From assembly GCA_030549335.1 (NCBI GenBank), contig CM060198.1, forward strand, positions 46,217,353 to 46,281,352: a DNA stretch of 64,000 nt, given 5' to 3'. The notes under the pieces were generated by a model, which saw nothing but the letters and a program-made list of their open reading frames with translations, was not told the origin of the DNA and ran no database searches. Positions 10,288 through 22,959 of the stretch are shown here, in pieces; the first letter of the stretch is position 1; each line of letters begins with the position of its first letter. The stretch is from Pontederia crassipes (Eukaryota; Streptophyta; Magnoliopsida; Commelinales; Pontederiaceae). The position numbers and the translations under genes are program-made.

Positions 10288-10470
10288 GCATTCTCACAAC
10301 AAACTCTATTTAGACCCATTTCGAGTGAAAAATGTTGCATCTTTTCTTTGATAATTTGAGTGAAAAGACAACATCATTTTTTTGGTATTTCACTATGTAA
10401 ACCCATTTCAAATGCCAAAGATATAGTCTTTTCATTCGAAAAAGGTTTAGAATGATTATTGTGAGAATGC
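10288..10470. mobile_element. 183-bp MITE with TA target duplication
   Basis: The ends GCATTCTCACAA and TTGTGAGAATGC are perfect inverted repeats. The similarity continues imperfectly inward (CATTTCGAGTGAAAA against the reverse complement of TTTTCATTCGAAAA). A TA on each side (10286-10287 and 10471-10472) fits a Mariner/Stowaway-type duplication. It sits beside the 5' leader of the hAT-like element to its right. Confidence 0.75.
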
Positions 10471-10983
10471 TATCTTAGTTGCTCAATAAGAGAAGAGGAG
10501 ATTGAGAGAGATAACGTGAGAGATTGAGAGTGCGAGAAGAGAGATTGAAAAAAAAGAGGGAGAGGGGGTGAGTTGGTGAGGCGGAGGTGCGAAGGACGCT
10601 TGAAGGTAGAGAAGAGGGGATTCGATAGGCTTTTATAGTGTTTAAACATGATACGCATTCATTTAAACATGGCCCGTGTTGTCCTGCCCGTGTTCGTCTT
10701 GTCAAATCTCGTGTTCGTGTTGTCAAGTCATGAGTTTTGTTCAAATAAATAACATGGGTCGTGTGATTTCAGCGCGGGCCATGTTTTTGCGTTGTTTATG
10801 TTGGTGTGCGAAAAAAATAATGTCAAAATAGCTTGTGTTGTGCCGTGTCCATGTTCACTGTGCTCGAATAGTGTCGTACTAACAGTGCAAATGCACGATC
10901 TGACACGGAATGGCACGGACATGGATCGTTCTTCGTGCACGAGCCGTGTCCATGCCGAGCTGGGTCGAGAAATTTCATCTCTA
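10471..10983 (-). mobile_element. 5' terminal region of an hAT-like transposon
   Basis: On the minus strand the sequence begins TAGAGATGAAATTT, an hAT-style terminal repeat. A GC-rich subterminal stretch with repeated CATGGCC/GGCACGG-like words follows, then a TATA box and a C/T-rich leader. The same layout recurs on the plus strand at 49579-50263. No transposase reading is visible to the left, and the leader runs straight into the MITE. The 8-bp duplication cannot be confirmed because the other end was not found. Confidence 0.6.
10630..10637 (-). promoter_or_regulatory. TATA box of the hAT-like element
   Basis: TATAAAAG on the minus strand lies about 350 bp inside the terminal repeat, directly before a C/T-rich leader. 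An equivalent TATAAAAGG sits in the related element at 50131. Confidence 0.55.
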
Positions 10984-12289
10984 CTTCTCACCTCCACAAC
11001 ATATGCATGTGACATTGTCTTGATCCAACTGGCACGCCACTGCCATGGAAGTTGAGAGGGGGACATGTAATGCCCTCAAGATTGGGCCCCAATTTAGAAA
11101 CTGAACCTTATGCGACATTTTTTGCATAATTTCTTCTTAACTTAATTATACATAATATAATAAACATACTTAACATAATAAAATAGTGAAAGTTGTCTTA
11201 AGCAAATAAATTCCAAGATACATAATTAGTCCATGGGTCACATAGGCTATAACATAAATACCTAGCATAGGGGTTCATAATACATAAATGAATTCATAAA
11301 TCAAGACTTATATCTCATACTTGACTCTATAAAAAAGTGTTCAACATCATACTAACAAATCATAAAAAGCCTAACTTGGGTCGTAACCTGACCAACTCGT
11401 ATGCAATCTCATCGTCATGATGCCTTCGCCGTCGAGTCTATGCTTCATCTGTACCTGCACGGATCCATGGGTGCAGGAGATTTCTCCCGTTAGAGAGTAT
11501 GTTAAAGCTTATGCATGCTATGATTTTATAACATAATTTCTTCATGTCATGATATGTGCATTACATCATAATGAAAACATAGTATACATGCATGCTATGA
11601 ACTACATATGCACATTATATGGCATGTGAGCAATCATCATGACATGATAAAGTAATCATATATCATTAATTAATATGTTAAGTCTATTGTGCATTTATCT
11701 TGCTTAACATTTATCATTTTCATTCATAACATGCATTCATTTGCATCCCTTTAGGTGCTTATATCATCATCCTCATCTTTATGTTCCAAGTCATTTGATC
11801 TTAGTTATCTTGTGTGACTTTCATCTTTTCATCTTCTATTTTGATTTAGATAATTTTTTTATCTTGGTGATAGGCAAGATCATGTTGATTTGCGGGTCTT
11901 AACTAGCTAAATCATTTTCTCTTTGTCCCAAAGGGAAATGCTATCATCAGGAGGTAAATCCATTTCCAGACTAGCTAGGTTAGGATCTCTTTATCCCAAT
12001 TGAGATGCCACCACTAGGAGGTGGACTCGCCTCAACTTGGAAATGCCACCACTAAAGGGTGGAACTCGTTTCCCCGAGAACCACCACCACTAGGGGTGGA
12101 ACTAGTTTCTTTTCATGATTACAACAAGACACTTTTATCAATCCGTCTTTTAATTTCATTTATCAAAATATACAATCATTCAATATATGTGACATGTTTT
12201 AATCCTAATTAAGGCCATTCATGCATCAAAATTTTCTAAGTGAATCAATCAACACATCATAGGTCCTTGCATTGGTCATGGCCATGCTA

Positions 12290-12680
12290 AAATATGTCAC
12301 GACCATGCCAACACCGAGGAACGCCCATGGAGGCATTCGTCCATGGCCATTCCAATGGGTCTTCGAAATTTGGCTTGGTCACGGCTGTGTTCGATAATGT
12401 CATGGTCGTGTTGGCACTTGGATCCTCTTGGAATTGGATTGGTCATGCCTATGCCAATCTCATGGAATGGTCGTGTCTCTAGTCAACTTAGTTTGGTCGA
12501 CTGACTCATCGAGCGAATTAAATAGTGACATCTTGCTATGTAGTGGTTATACTATCGGTCAACTGATCCATTGACCGAAGTAAATAGAAGATCATGGGTG
12601 TGGCCTCACACCGAGGGTCATGTTTGTGCCCAACTTTGAGATTGTGTCACGCTCAAAACAACGGGCGTGACCACTCTCAG
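12290..12680. repeat. Degenerate GGTCATGGCCATG-type motif array
   Basis: Short related words (GTCATGGCCATG, GTCACGACCATG, GTCCATGGCCATT, GTCACGGCTGTG, GTCATGGTCGTG, GTCATGCCTATG) recur every 20-60 bp inside the LTR-like sequence. They are partly palindromic. Comparable arrays of other words occupy other LTRs in this window. Confidence 0.55.
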
Positions 12681-13131
12681 GGTACACCCAGTTCGTTTTC
12701 CCTTGTTTTTGGCCCCTTTTCCCCCATTTAAACTCATACCTAAGCACTTATATTCATCTGGTAAGAAAGCATACTTAGAATACTACTAGCATATTATCAC
12801 AAGATAAACTACTAATAACATAAAATGCATTCGTTAGGTTAACCATTAAACAAGGTAAACAATGTGTCATTCACATCTTAATCTTTACTCTAGGCAAGGC
12901 ACAAAGAGAGGAACCGTAACTTATCCTATCATAATATTCTCTAATAACACAATGATTTAACATAATTATGGAGCTCAAATGAGAGTTCTATATGCACTTT
13001 CCCTAACCTCTTAGTATAGGAATCAACGTAATTCTTAAAAATCTTAATCCAATCCTACAGTGCATCATTAAGGTGAGATTAGGAATTCAGATCCCCTCAA
13101 CATACTTTTAAAGTTTGAATTAAAACCCTAA

Positions 13132-13756
13132 TGCTACGTTTGGAAACGGAATCGTAATTCCTCATAAGTTCTAGGTGAATAATTAAATTGATAGATTAGT
13201 TTGAGGTGTGTTTGGATGGAGTGAAACATAATAATGACAAATCAGAGAGTTGATGTGATAAAAAAGTATATGTGGTGAATTAATTTTTGGTGGGTTTTGA
13301 ATTAAAAATTACTATTATAAATATAAGTATAATTTTATTATTATTAAAATTAAATTTTTTATGGAACATTTTTGTTAAAAAATATATTATTTTAAATATA
13401 AAAAATAAATTTAAAAATTAATATATTTAACAAAAGATTAAATTTTGTAAATAAAATAATAAGTAATAAATGATAGCATATTAAACCTTTATTATAAAGA
13501 TTTTATATTTAATAAATAATTTACTTTATAATATAAATGTGAGAGAGTGTGAAAATAAAAAAGAAAAGAAAAAATATAATTAGACAAAAGGATTGTCACA
13601 TCAGTCCAAAAAAAGAAAAAAAAGAAACTTGTGTTAAAGTGATCAGGTCACCCTAATTCCAAGCGATTTAGTTTCATCTCAGAAAGTAAGCTGCCTTATT
13701 GTGTTTGAGGAACTAGACTAAATTAGTTCCAGTCTGGTTCCCAACCAAACAACGTC
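13132..13756. mobile_element. Tourist-like (PIF/Harbinger) MITE
   Basis: The ends carry GTTTGGA and CCAAAC-type inverted repeats (TGCTACGTTTGG at the left, CCAAACAACGTC at the right). TAA lies at 13129-13131 and 13757-13759. The 625-bp interior is AT-rich without coding capacity. It is nested in the LTR-like sequence at 11066; removing it joins CCCTAA to ACCTAATTC. Confidence 0.55.
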
Positions 13757-14183
13757 TAAACCTAATTCTTTCTTCCTTAGGCCTAATTCTTTCTTCCTCT
13801 CTTCTTCTTCTTCTCCTTCCTTCTCCTTCCTCCTCTTCTTCTTATTGCTGCTGCTGGCCTACACTTCTCTCTTGGTTGCTCCTCCTTTTCTTCTCTTTGG
13901 GTTGCTGCCTTGCTAAGAGTGTGAGGGAGAGTGAGAAGAGGGGAAAGAAAAGAGGGAGAGTGAGGATGGAGGGTGCCGCCGGCTGGGGGTTTGGGGAAGG
14001 AGTTGAGAGGGTTTTGGTGAAGGGAGAGAAAAAGACAACGATTTTAAAGGTTGCTATTTTCTCTTATTCTGATTGATCATAATGTTCTTTTAATCACTTC
14101 ATTTTTAAGGATAATATAATCTATTTTAACCTTTCAAACCAAAAGACTTTTTTGCTCATAAGATTCCTTTGTTTTTAAGGACA

Positions 14184-15259
14184 TTTGCGTCCATTTTCTC
14201 TTTTCCATAAGAAGATAAAATTATCCTAAAATATTTTTATTTTTTAGACTAATTTAGTTATTTAATTAATTACATTTATTTTGACAATATTATCAACGAC
14301 GTACATTCTTCTCCTCTCTCTTTCTCGTCAGCTCAGTACTATGTTTCTGAGCTCCTCTCCTTCACCCTTAACGGATAATGCCCTGCAGGGACTTCAAATC
14401 ATCACAGACGTCTTATCCGGCGCCGAAAAGTGTCTCCGGTGGCGTCGCAGTAACTAGAGACAGCCATCTCGTCTGGATTGTGAATGATTCTTTGGACATA
14501 TATCGTTAATTGTTAAGAGTATTTTGAACTTACGGGCATGCACTACTTCTTGTGGCGTTGAATTCGTGATAACATGGTGACTTGTTGAGTGAACCATGCG
14601 GGCAGTGCTAGTAAGGACACATGAGAAAAAAAACAAAGGCCATAAGAGGTTGTCCAAAGTTGTTGGAGGTACCAAATGATGTTCACCTTTCTTTATCATT
14701 CGGATTTCTGATATTTTCTTCTATCCTATAATCTTGTGCGTAAACAGCAATGGTTTAGAAGTATATAATTCTTTTTTTTTTATTTTTGCATAAATATGAT
14801 GAAAATGAAGTACTGATCTTTCATTATTGATACTATCGACACAAATTATTGACGCCACTAGAACTTTCTATTGTTACTTCTTCTTGACTTATTAGAGAGT
14901 AAACTTCTCATGGCACTTTATAATTCTTGTCTCGATCGATTGGGAATCTATTTACTGAATTATTGATATCATACTACGACTATTAAACTTCTACGTTAAC
15001 AGCTCATTCACCAGTACCTATCACTCCTGATTCAATATGGTGGGCCTTCAGTCCATATGCAGGTGGTGTCTTTGATAAGAAATTCTGGTATTACTGTGAT
15101 AAGAAATTCTATTTGTTCCTTGTAACTTTCGATTTATTACCCAATTTTTTTGCAACTCTAACGCGGGCTATGAACAAAAGAGTTTCTTAATAAAATATAA
15201 CAATACCATGGTGCAATATAATTTTTATCATAATATTCTATTGTTATTAATTTTTAAAT

Positions 15260-15294
<35 letters not shown>

Positions 15295-16444
15295 GCGTAA
15301 ACAGAAAGGCCGAAAACTACAAAATGGAAATCCACCTTTGCTTTCAATGGAAAGCCCAATGGATCGTGCAATCTCTTCAATCTACGCATAAAATTCACAC
15401 TCGTTACAATACACATACATATATAGGACGGCCTGCAATGGCCCTGTGGGCCGTGCAATATTAGCGAATTTTCCTTTTTTCCCTTTTTTTATAATATTTA
15501 CTTTGATTATAATATAAAAAATATGTCTAATTGAAAGATGCTAGCACATTATGCAATTTAATATTTATTTGAAACTAAATATGCATGATAGCTTATTGAG
15601 AATGAAATAGTTGCCGAACATAATCTACCCTGCACAAATATTTCCAAGGTGGAAATGTGAACGTGAACCACTCATTATTATGTTTTTTTTAATTACGTAC
15701 TGAAATTAGATAGTGGATCAGAATGTACATGTTGAACATTTTAAATATGTTAACAATAAATAATAGTTTAACTTGTTTTTTTTTAAATCAATTTTTAGTT
15801 GGGCATTTTGAAATTTAGGATATTGCATACCTGCTAGAAATGTTTGTTCCAAATTCCATTAACATTTTTATAAAGCAAGGATAAGAGAACATTTAAATAT
15901 GTTTATAGAAGAATGCTAAATTGTAAAAAAAATATTTAATAAATAATAAAAGCAATGGGTCGTTAAATAATAATAAGAATAAAATATACATAAAATGGGC
16001 TTTCTATATAGTCCTTATGGGTTTTATTTTTCGGATGGATATTAATTTGTACAGGATCAGCTTTGAAAAAAATTCCTAAAATTCAATTGGACTTCTAATT
16101 TTTAATATTTATTATTCGACTTTTCGGGTTATTTGAAATATTCTTAAACCTATGTTTAAATGTATTTGCAGATTTCAACGAGTCATTTAATTTGCATGAA
16201 TCCACCCACGTATGAGTTGTAAAACATAATGAACTATAATTAATATCTCTTAGTTAACTTCGTATTGCATTAATTATTCATGCACGAGCATTCACAAATT
16301 ATTAGCGTTTTAATCAATTCTTCTTTATCAAGCTATTTATTATGTTAATTATTTTTAACTAATGATATGAATTATGATTTAATTTCAAATTAACAGTATT
16401 GTTGTGTTATTGGAACTTACAGGTGTTACTTTTTTTATTGTCAC
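14184..16444. other. Spacer, mostly AT-rich, with one short GC-richer patch
   Basis: No confident gene is present. A 38-codon frame at 14341-14457 lies in GC-richer sequence and could be a gene fragment, but I recognise no family. An (AT)n microsatellite is listed separately. The rest is AT-rich sequence with homopolymer runs. Confidence 0.4.
15262..15290. repeat. (AT)n microsatellite
   Basis: Uninterrupted alternating T and A. Confidence 0.9.
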
Positions 16445-16982
16445 TAGGGTGTAAAAAAAATTCGACCAACCCAAAAGATCCATCCGAATCGAAAACGAAA
16501 ATTAGGGATCCAAATATAATTTAGAGTGATTTTTAATAAATTAAAATTTATCCGCTGAAATTAGGGTCCACTCGAAAAAATCATAGAGCCGTAGACTCTA
16601 TTTTTTATTTATATAATTAATACATGTATTATTAATTCTTTTATTACAGATATAATATTTTTGTGTAAAATTTTATATTTTTCTATCACATTATCAAACT
16701 CTAATTTAATAACCTTACAATTTTAGTAGTATATTTTATTTAAATTAAAATTTTTTATATTAATTTTTAAGTTATTACATATATTTTTAAAAAAATAATT
16801 ATATAAAAGTAGGGCATCGAAAAAATCACTCGAAAAAAAAATCGACCCACTAGAAGGTGATTTTTATTTTTTTTTCAAAATAATTTTATATTGATTTCTT
16901 TAATTTTAAAAATTATTCCAAAAAATAACGATTATTTTTTAAAATTGAAAATTTGATTTGACGCGAACTACTCTCACCCCTA
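16445..16982. mobile_element. hAT-type MITE with perfect 8-bp target duplication
   Basis: The left end is TAGGGTGTAAAA and the right end is CTCACCCCTA, matching as short inverted repeats. ATTGTCAC flanks both sides (16437-16444 and 16983-16990), the 8-bp duplication expected of hAT elements. The 538-bp interior is AT-rich and non-coding, with 'TCGAAAAAATCA'-like words repeated. Confidence 0.85.
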
Positions 16983-17256
16983 ATTGTCACCTCCATATCA
17001 AAGAAGCTCTATGTAACACTAACAATTATCTGCCTTGATCAGAAATTAAAATTCCGGATCAACATATAGCCTAATTATGATTTTACTTTGATTCGTATGC
17101 GAATACGATCCGAATCAAGACAAAATTATTTTATTTTTGAACTCGAATTTGCTCACTCCTTAAATATAGAGGATGAAAAAAAAAGGTGAATATAATATAT
17201 CTAAAGGTAAGAAGTATAGGAAAAAATGAAAAGAAATTGCCAAATTAAAGAGTGAA

Positions 17257-19567
17257 TGTAACGACCCGAAAATCTACCCTAAAAGTCTTGGACATTTAGG
17301 GCAATTTCGCGCCGTTAGCCCATTCACCATACATCATTTAACAGCGGAAGACTTGACAATTCAGAGAAAATTATAATAAATAAAAACTCTTTATTGATCA
17401 AATAAACTAATATTTCATAAGATATTAAATACCCAAACTCTTCATTACATCATTAGCCTCATTGTTCATCTAGAACCTTAACTTATTTAATCCTAAGCAT
17501 GTGCAACACTTCGTCATAAGCTGGAGCTGTCATCCATCACTCAATTTTAGTTACCTGCACGGATTCAGAGTGCAGTGTTTCCCAGTTAGAGTATGTAAAG
17601 ATCATGACATGCTATCCTATCACAAAATACTACATGTGATGCATCATCATAATAACAATAACATATAAACATGCATGTCATGAACTATACCATAAACCTT
17701 ATATGACAATACATCATGCTTACATTTATTCGTCATATAATATTCATATAACATAAACATCATGTTATACCTGCTTTACTTCGAATCCATCATCTGCAAG
17801 TAACGTGTAATAAAAACATACATTCATATCATCCATCACATGCATAACATATCATTCCATTTCATATTCATTGTCATGTACATTTTAGGAGTATCTTCAT
17901 AATTTCTTAATCCTTACTTCTTGACTTCATACTTTACATCTCCTCAGGGTTGCTTTATAACCCTTTGGATCTTCTTTCATTCTTTTTTTTTCTTTATTTT
18001 GTGATCCTTCATGCGTCATCTTCATCCTTCATCTTTATTACATAATGGCATCTTTACTTTCATTCTATATCATATGTCATACTTAGGAACACATACATCA
18101 TGATAGTGAGAGACTTTATTCCTAATCATTTTTAGGAATATACACACTTTATGATGAGGGATATTGTTTCTTGGAAAGTACATACACAGATGCAGTACTT
18201 CTCAGGCTTAGGTCCCTTTGACGTACATACATAAGTGTAGAACTTTACTTTCCATCTTTACTTCATCATCATAATCTTAACATTCTTTCTTTTTCATAAG
18301 ATACTTTAACTTCACTTTCATTCCTATTTTATTTTATAACATCTTTGATCTTAACATAGTTGAAAGAATCATATCACATCATTATAGGCCACATCCTTGA
18401 AACACGCACATCATAATAGTGATGGACTTTATTTCAAGAATACACACATTATAGTAGTGAGCGACTTTATTCCGAAAATACGCACACTATAATAGTGATG
18501 GACTTTATTCCAGAAAATACGCACACTTTCTGATGAGAGACTTTATTCCTTGAGAAGCACATACACAAATGCAGGACTTTACTTCGTGGTCTTGAAGTAC
18601 ATACATAGGTGTAGGGCTTTGCTTCTCAACATTGATGAGTGAGATATTCTTCTTCAACTTTAGGTGCATTATGCTTTGCAATACATCAATCATTCATATC
18701 AATCATTCTTCATATTTTAGCCTAATTACGACTGAACATACATTTCGTATATTTAGGTGTCATATACATTCATCAAGCATCAATCCATAACATAAATACT
18801 TTGAAAATAAATTATAATCATCATAAGTATGCCCAATCTACGAGGGTAATACGGCCTGGTCGTATTTTTGCCCTCCAGGTCGTATTTTTGGCCTTCAAGT
18901 CGTATTGACCTCGCACCAGAAAATACTAGCAGCCCGTATTAAAGTCCTCTTGCCCGTATTAACAGCCTTTAGCCCGTATTGACCTCGCGTCTTGCACGTT
19001 TTTCAATGAAACTTTGGGAAAACGTCATACAAAGTATTCCAAAAAGTCTAGACTTGATCTATATATCAGTAGGCATCAAAAGCACATGAAAAACATACGA
19101 AATCACTCCTTTTTTCGAATCTAGGCTTCATCCTAAATCTCATGAACATACAACCCTAAAATAAGAATTTAACATGAGATCTCAAGAACATGAATCATAT
19201 ATGAGAACTCTTCAGATCTAATGCATAATGTAACCATCAATCACAATCCCTACGAAGGATTATGGTGTCCTTAGATCTCTCAATCCAAACATAAAAAATA
19301 TTGAGAGGGGAGAGAGGAGTTGGATTCCCTTTACATACATCTTTTTTTTCTCAATGTCAATCATCTTTCCTTTGTCCATGTCCTCTTCCTCTTTGCCCTC
19401 TTCTTCTTCCTCGTTCTCCTTTTTTTTTCTCCTCCTAGGTTGCAGCCGTCACGTGAAGAAAAGAGAGGAAGGGAGAGTTTGGAGCTTTTATAGATTCTAA
19501 CTCAGTGTTTCTTAGGGCTTCCTTCAAATGACTTAAATACTCTTATCCAAAATTTGGGATTGTTATA
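17257..19567 (-). mobile_element. Solo LTR, gypsy-like, minus orientation
   Basis: The 2311-bp unit begins TGTAACGACCCG and ends GGGATTGTTATA. GTGAA is duplicated exactly at 17252-17256 and 19568-19572. On the minus strand it shows TATAAAAG (about 19485-19492), a C/T-rich leader and a GTTACA end, so it reads as an LTR in minus orientation. There is no internal coding sequence, primer binding site or second LTR, which fits recombination to a solo LTR. The superfamily call is from length and layout only. Confidence 0.75.
18840..18990. repeat. Short motif array (GGTCGTATT / GCCCGTATT) inside the solo LTR
   Basis: Words such as GGTCGTATTTTTG, AGTCGTATTGACC and GCCCGTATTAA repeat about every 25 bp seven times. 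This occupies a place comparable to the motif arrays in the other LTR-like sequences here. Confidence 0.65.
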
Positions 19568-19572
19568 GTGAA

Positions 19573-22500
19573 AGAAAGAAAGAGAGAGAGAAAATAGAAA
19601 TAGGAAAATGAGAAAAAGATATATTAAAAGGAGAACTACCTTAATGAAAAAAATTAATTTGAGAAAAATAAAAAAGGACAATGGTCTTCTTTTGAATCAA
19701 AAGACGAGAGGACGAGACTGTAATGCGACATTTCGAATAAATTAATTATAAATATTATTTATAAAATAATAATATATTTAAATTAATGTTCAGCACATAA
19801 TTCTTACGGGATTATTCGTACTATATATTGCAATTATAAAAATAATAATACCTCAACAAAACCTTGATTCAATCCTGTTAATGACTATGAAAGTACACCT
19901 TTTTGACAAGTGATATTTTTTACTTACAAAGAGTAAGAAAAACAATTGATGAATAAAAAATAGTAAGTAATGGAAGTAAAACTTATATGTCATTTAATTA
20001 AACTAACAAATTTATCATTATATCTCAATATTTCTAAATACATTTACCCTATAAAAGTATTTTTTTTTATTTTCATTCCCTTTTTTCTCATAACAGCATC
20101 ACTTGTTGTTCTTTTCTTATTTTGTATTTAAATTAATAGTTTTTATACATTATCATTTAATCAGAATATTTTTTTTGTTGAGACATAAAACAGCTAAACA
20201 CTGATAATTCAAATATATTATCGATTATTTTATTTAAAATTTTTATGAATCACCTTTTAATTATGATTGATTATCAATAATTTTAATTATTTTTATAATT
20301 TTAATTATCATTTCATTAATAATGCAGATAGTAGACATGGATAGGGGGTGTAAGAAAAAAATTTACCCACCCAAAAAAAAACTAACGAAACCGAAAAACC
20401 GACCCACAATGAAAGCCTACAACCTTCATTTAATTTATTATAATTTATCATTATAATGATATTCTCATAAATATTATAATTTATTAATATTTTATTAGCT
20501 ACGCCAAACAACCTCCATTTAATATCCGATTCGATTTTATTTATATTGATAAATAATGCTGTCGCCGACTCACTGCAGCATGGGTGCGAGTGAAGTCAAA
20601 GGCTACGTAAAAATAATGAATTAGAGGAAAGGTGACACATAGCCAAAAAGAAAGGAAAAAAAAAAAAGAAAACGCATAAATTTTTTTATACATATGAGAA
20701 AAAATGGGGACTATTTTATTGAATACTTCCCCACTTCGAACCTACAATGAAAGCCATTATTGAAGAGTTGAAGTGAGAGTTGGGTTTTTCATCCAAATAA
20801 ATATACTCACGATCGAGATAAATATAGTTTAAATAAATGTCTACAAATTTTTTTTTCTTAAATGGCTTGTACTATTTAAAATAGGAAAATATTGAAACTT
20901 CTCAGGAGATGCAAATTTTATCTACCCTTTTATTCGAAAACATCGAGTTGGATATAACTTCAACTTCTATGGTTATATTAATGTAAGAATAATTCCCTTC
21001 TCATTAAAATCCCATGAAGATTTTTGGGCAGTGCTACAAGAAATTCCAAACAATCATCCAATTTTTGTGTTCCATAGTTTTTCTTGTGAACTTTTATGGT
21101 CACGTTCACGTCACTCAGACGTGAGAACGATTTGTGGACTTATATATCCTCACGTGTTTTTTTTTAAATACATCAAAGGCATAGCATTCATCAAAATTCA
21201 TATGAATAACTCCATTGGTCAAGTCAAGAGGCGTTTATTATATTATCTTTTAAATTATTGGTAATGTGCATTACACTGTTTATTGTGTAAGAATAATTTT
21301 CTAACAATTTAAATGACAATACAACTTTTACTAAAATACTTTTATCACTAATATTAAGTTAAATATTATATAATCTAGCTAAATACTCAAATAAAAATTA
21401 TAAAATTAATAAATTAAATAAATATAACTATAAACATTTCATATATTTTTAAATAAAAATAATGGTAATGAGTATATATAATATTTAAAATAATAACTAA
21501 TAACAATATGCAATTCATGTGAATAACAATAATAAAATAATTTATAAACAAACTAATAATAATATTATTTATTATTGTTATATGAATTATTATATTATTT
21601 TTATGTTTTATTTGTGTAAGATTGTAAAGGACGGGAATGTAAAGAAAATAAAAATAGATTATCATTTGCGTGACGATGGACATCCATCCTAATCAATATG
21701 GATTACCGCTTCATAGACAATATTTATTCTTAGATAATCTAAATTATTTATAAATTAAAATAAAATAAATAAGATAATATGATGGGTCCAAATAATTTAA
21801 CTTCATATTATTCGTATGGAAACACAAAATAGTTCTTTTTTATCCATTTAAGATTGAAAAAGAGGGCCATACGTTTAATAGTTAAATAGATTAATTTCTT
21901 TGATATTTTTTTATAAAGGAATTTTTGTAATTATGTGTATTTCAAATTATCTATTTGATCACATATTTCTTTTCAAATTGTTATTATTTTTTTTTGAGGT
22001 TAATACATATTCATTTATAGTTGTTTAGATGTGGATTTAATTTTGGATTAAAATTTCTCCACACCGACGATGATAAAACAAAATGCTCGTTGCGGTAAAT
22101 TGGGTGTGTGTGGTCATGACTCATTGACAACCCACAAACATGATTTGGTTGGGGTACTCATCAATTGGCCTTTCTTCTTTGTCATTAGCTCATGTGCTTT
22201 GCTATTCCCAAATGCTCTCACGACAAAGCTCACACATGACATGTAGCATTATTAAATCCTGTCCCCAGCTCTTATCCTCAATGCGGATAAAGATGTCTTC
22301 TCACGTAGGGCCTTGCATTACTTTGTTAGGTGGATTTGTGTCCTCTCTCTCTCTCTCACACACACAGTTATTGTAGCCAACTAGTCACTTTCCTATTATG
22401 GCGACATGCTAACTTGAATCTATCTTATAGTGAATTTTCATAATTTCATTATTTTCAAGGAGAATTTTTTTTAAAGCTAATTAGACTTCTTTCTTTTCAT

Positions 22501-22700
22501 TTTGTTTTAAGCTGATATTGTAACAGAAGAAACTCACAAAATCAATTATTCAGCTATATGGAGGAACAGCCATTGTACTACATGTATGTATATATATTAT
22601 ATAACAAATCAGTAAAGATTTAATTTTAGATCTTAAGTTCAATGTAGAGACTACTGCAGATCCACTGGAACGAAGGGAGTGTGTTATACCCATGGAATCA
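19573..22700. other. AT-rich spacer with a partial hAT-like end
   Basis: No gene is recognised. At 20344 a TAGGGGGTGTAAG start, followed by repeated ACCCACC/CGACCCAC words, resembles the left end of the hAT MITE at 16445. No matching right end or duplication is visible nearby. A short TC/AC repeat lies near 22350-22370. Confidence 0.4.
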
Positions 22701-22805
22701 AGGAATTAATTTCAAGGAGGAAAAAAAAAGGAACAACTACAGCTACATGGGCTCAAAACCCTAGCTAGCTCAGTACCTAGTGATACTGGCACAAAACCCA
22801 CCGAG

Positions 22806-22817
22806 CTATAAAAATAT
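22806..22817 (+). promoter_or_regulatory. Orphan TATA-like element with leader-like sequence
   Basis: CTATAAAAATAT is followed by about 100 bp of C/A-rich sequence resembling a plant 5' leader (22820-22925). No reading frame follows, so it could drive a non-coding transcript, belong to a lost gene or be chance. Confidence 0.25.
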
Positions 22818-22959
22818 TCTCCACAAGAATCAGCACACTCCCACTCCATCTCTTCCATCCAGGTCAGATCAAGTGCAGCACTGGCATCAGATTCCTCCTA
22901 ATCTCTCACCCAAACCACCAGCAACAGCAATTTGTTGGTGAACATTGATTGTTTTCCCA

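Larger units (their letters stand above)
11066..14178 (-). mobile_element. Probable solo LTR (minus orientation), nested MITE inside
   Basis: The right-hand end of the LTR (at 11066) reads, on the minus strand, GGGCATTACA. The block around 11440-11520 (ACCTGCACGGAT, then a GCATGCTATG stretch) matches the equivalent block at 17552-17620 in the solo LTR at 17257. A C/T-rich leader ending in GGCAGCAACC on the minus strand also matches in layout. GGACA lies at 11061-11065 and 14179-14183, a candidate 5-bp duplication. Without the MITE the length is about 2.5 kb, close to the 2.3 kb of the relative. The 14178 end is less certain. No coding capacity was seen. Confidence 0.5.

Noticed and set aside
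14341-14457. 38-codon frame in a GC-richer patch
   Set aside because: It starts with ATG and looks codon-like, but is too short and unlike any family I know; mentioned only within the spacer entry.
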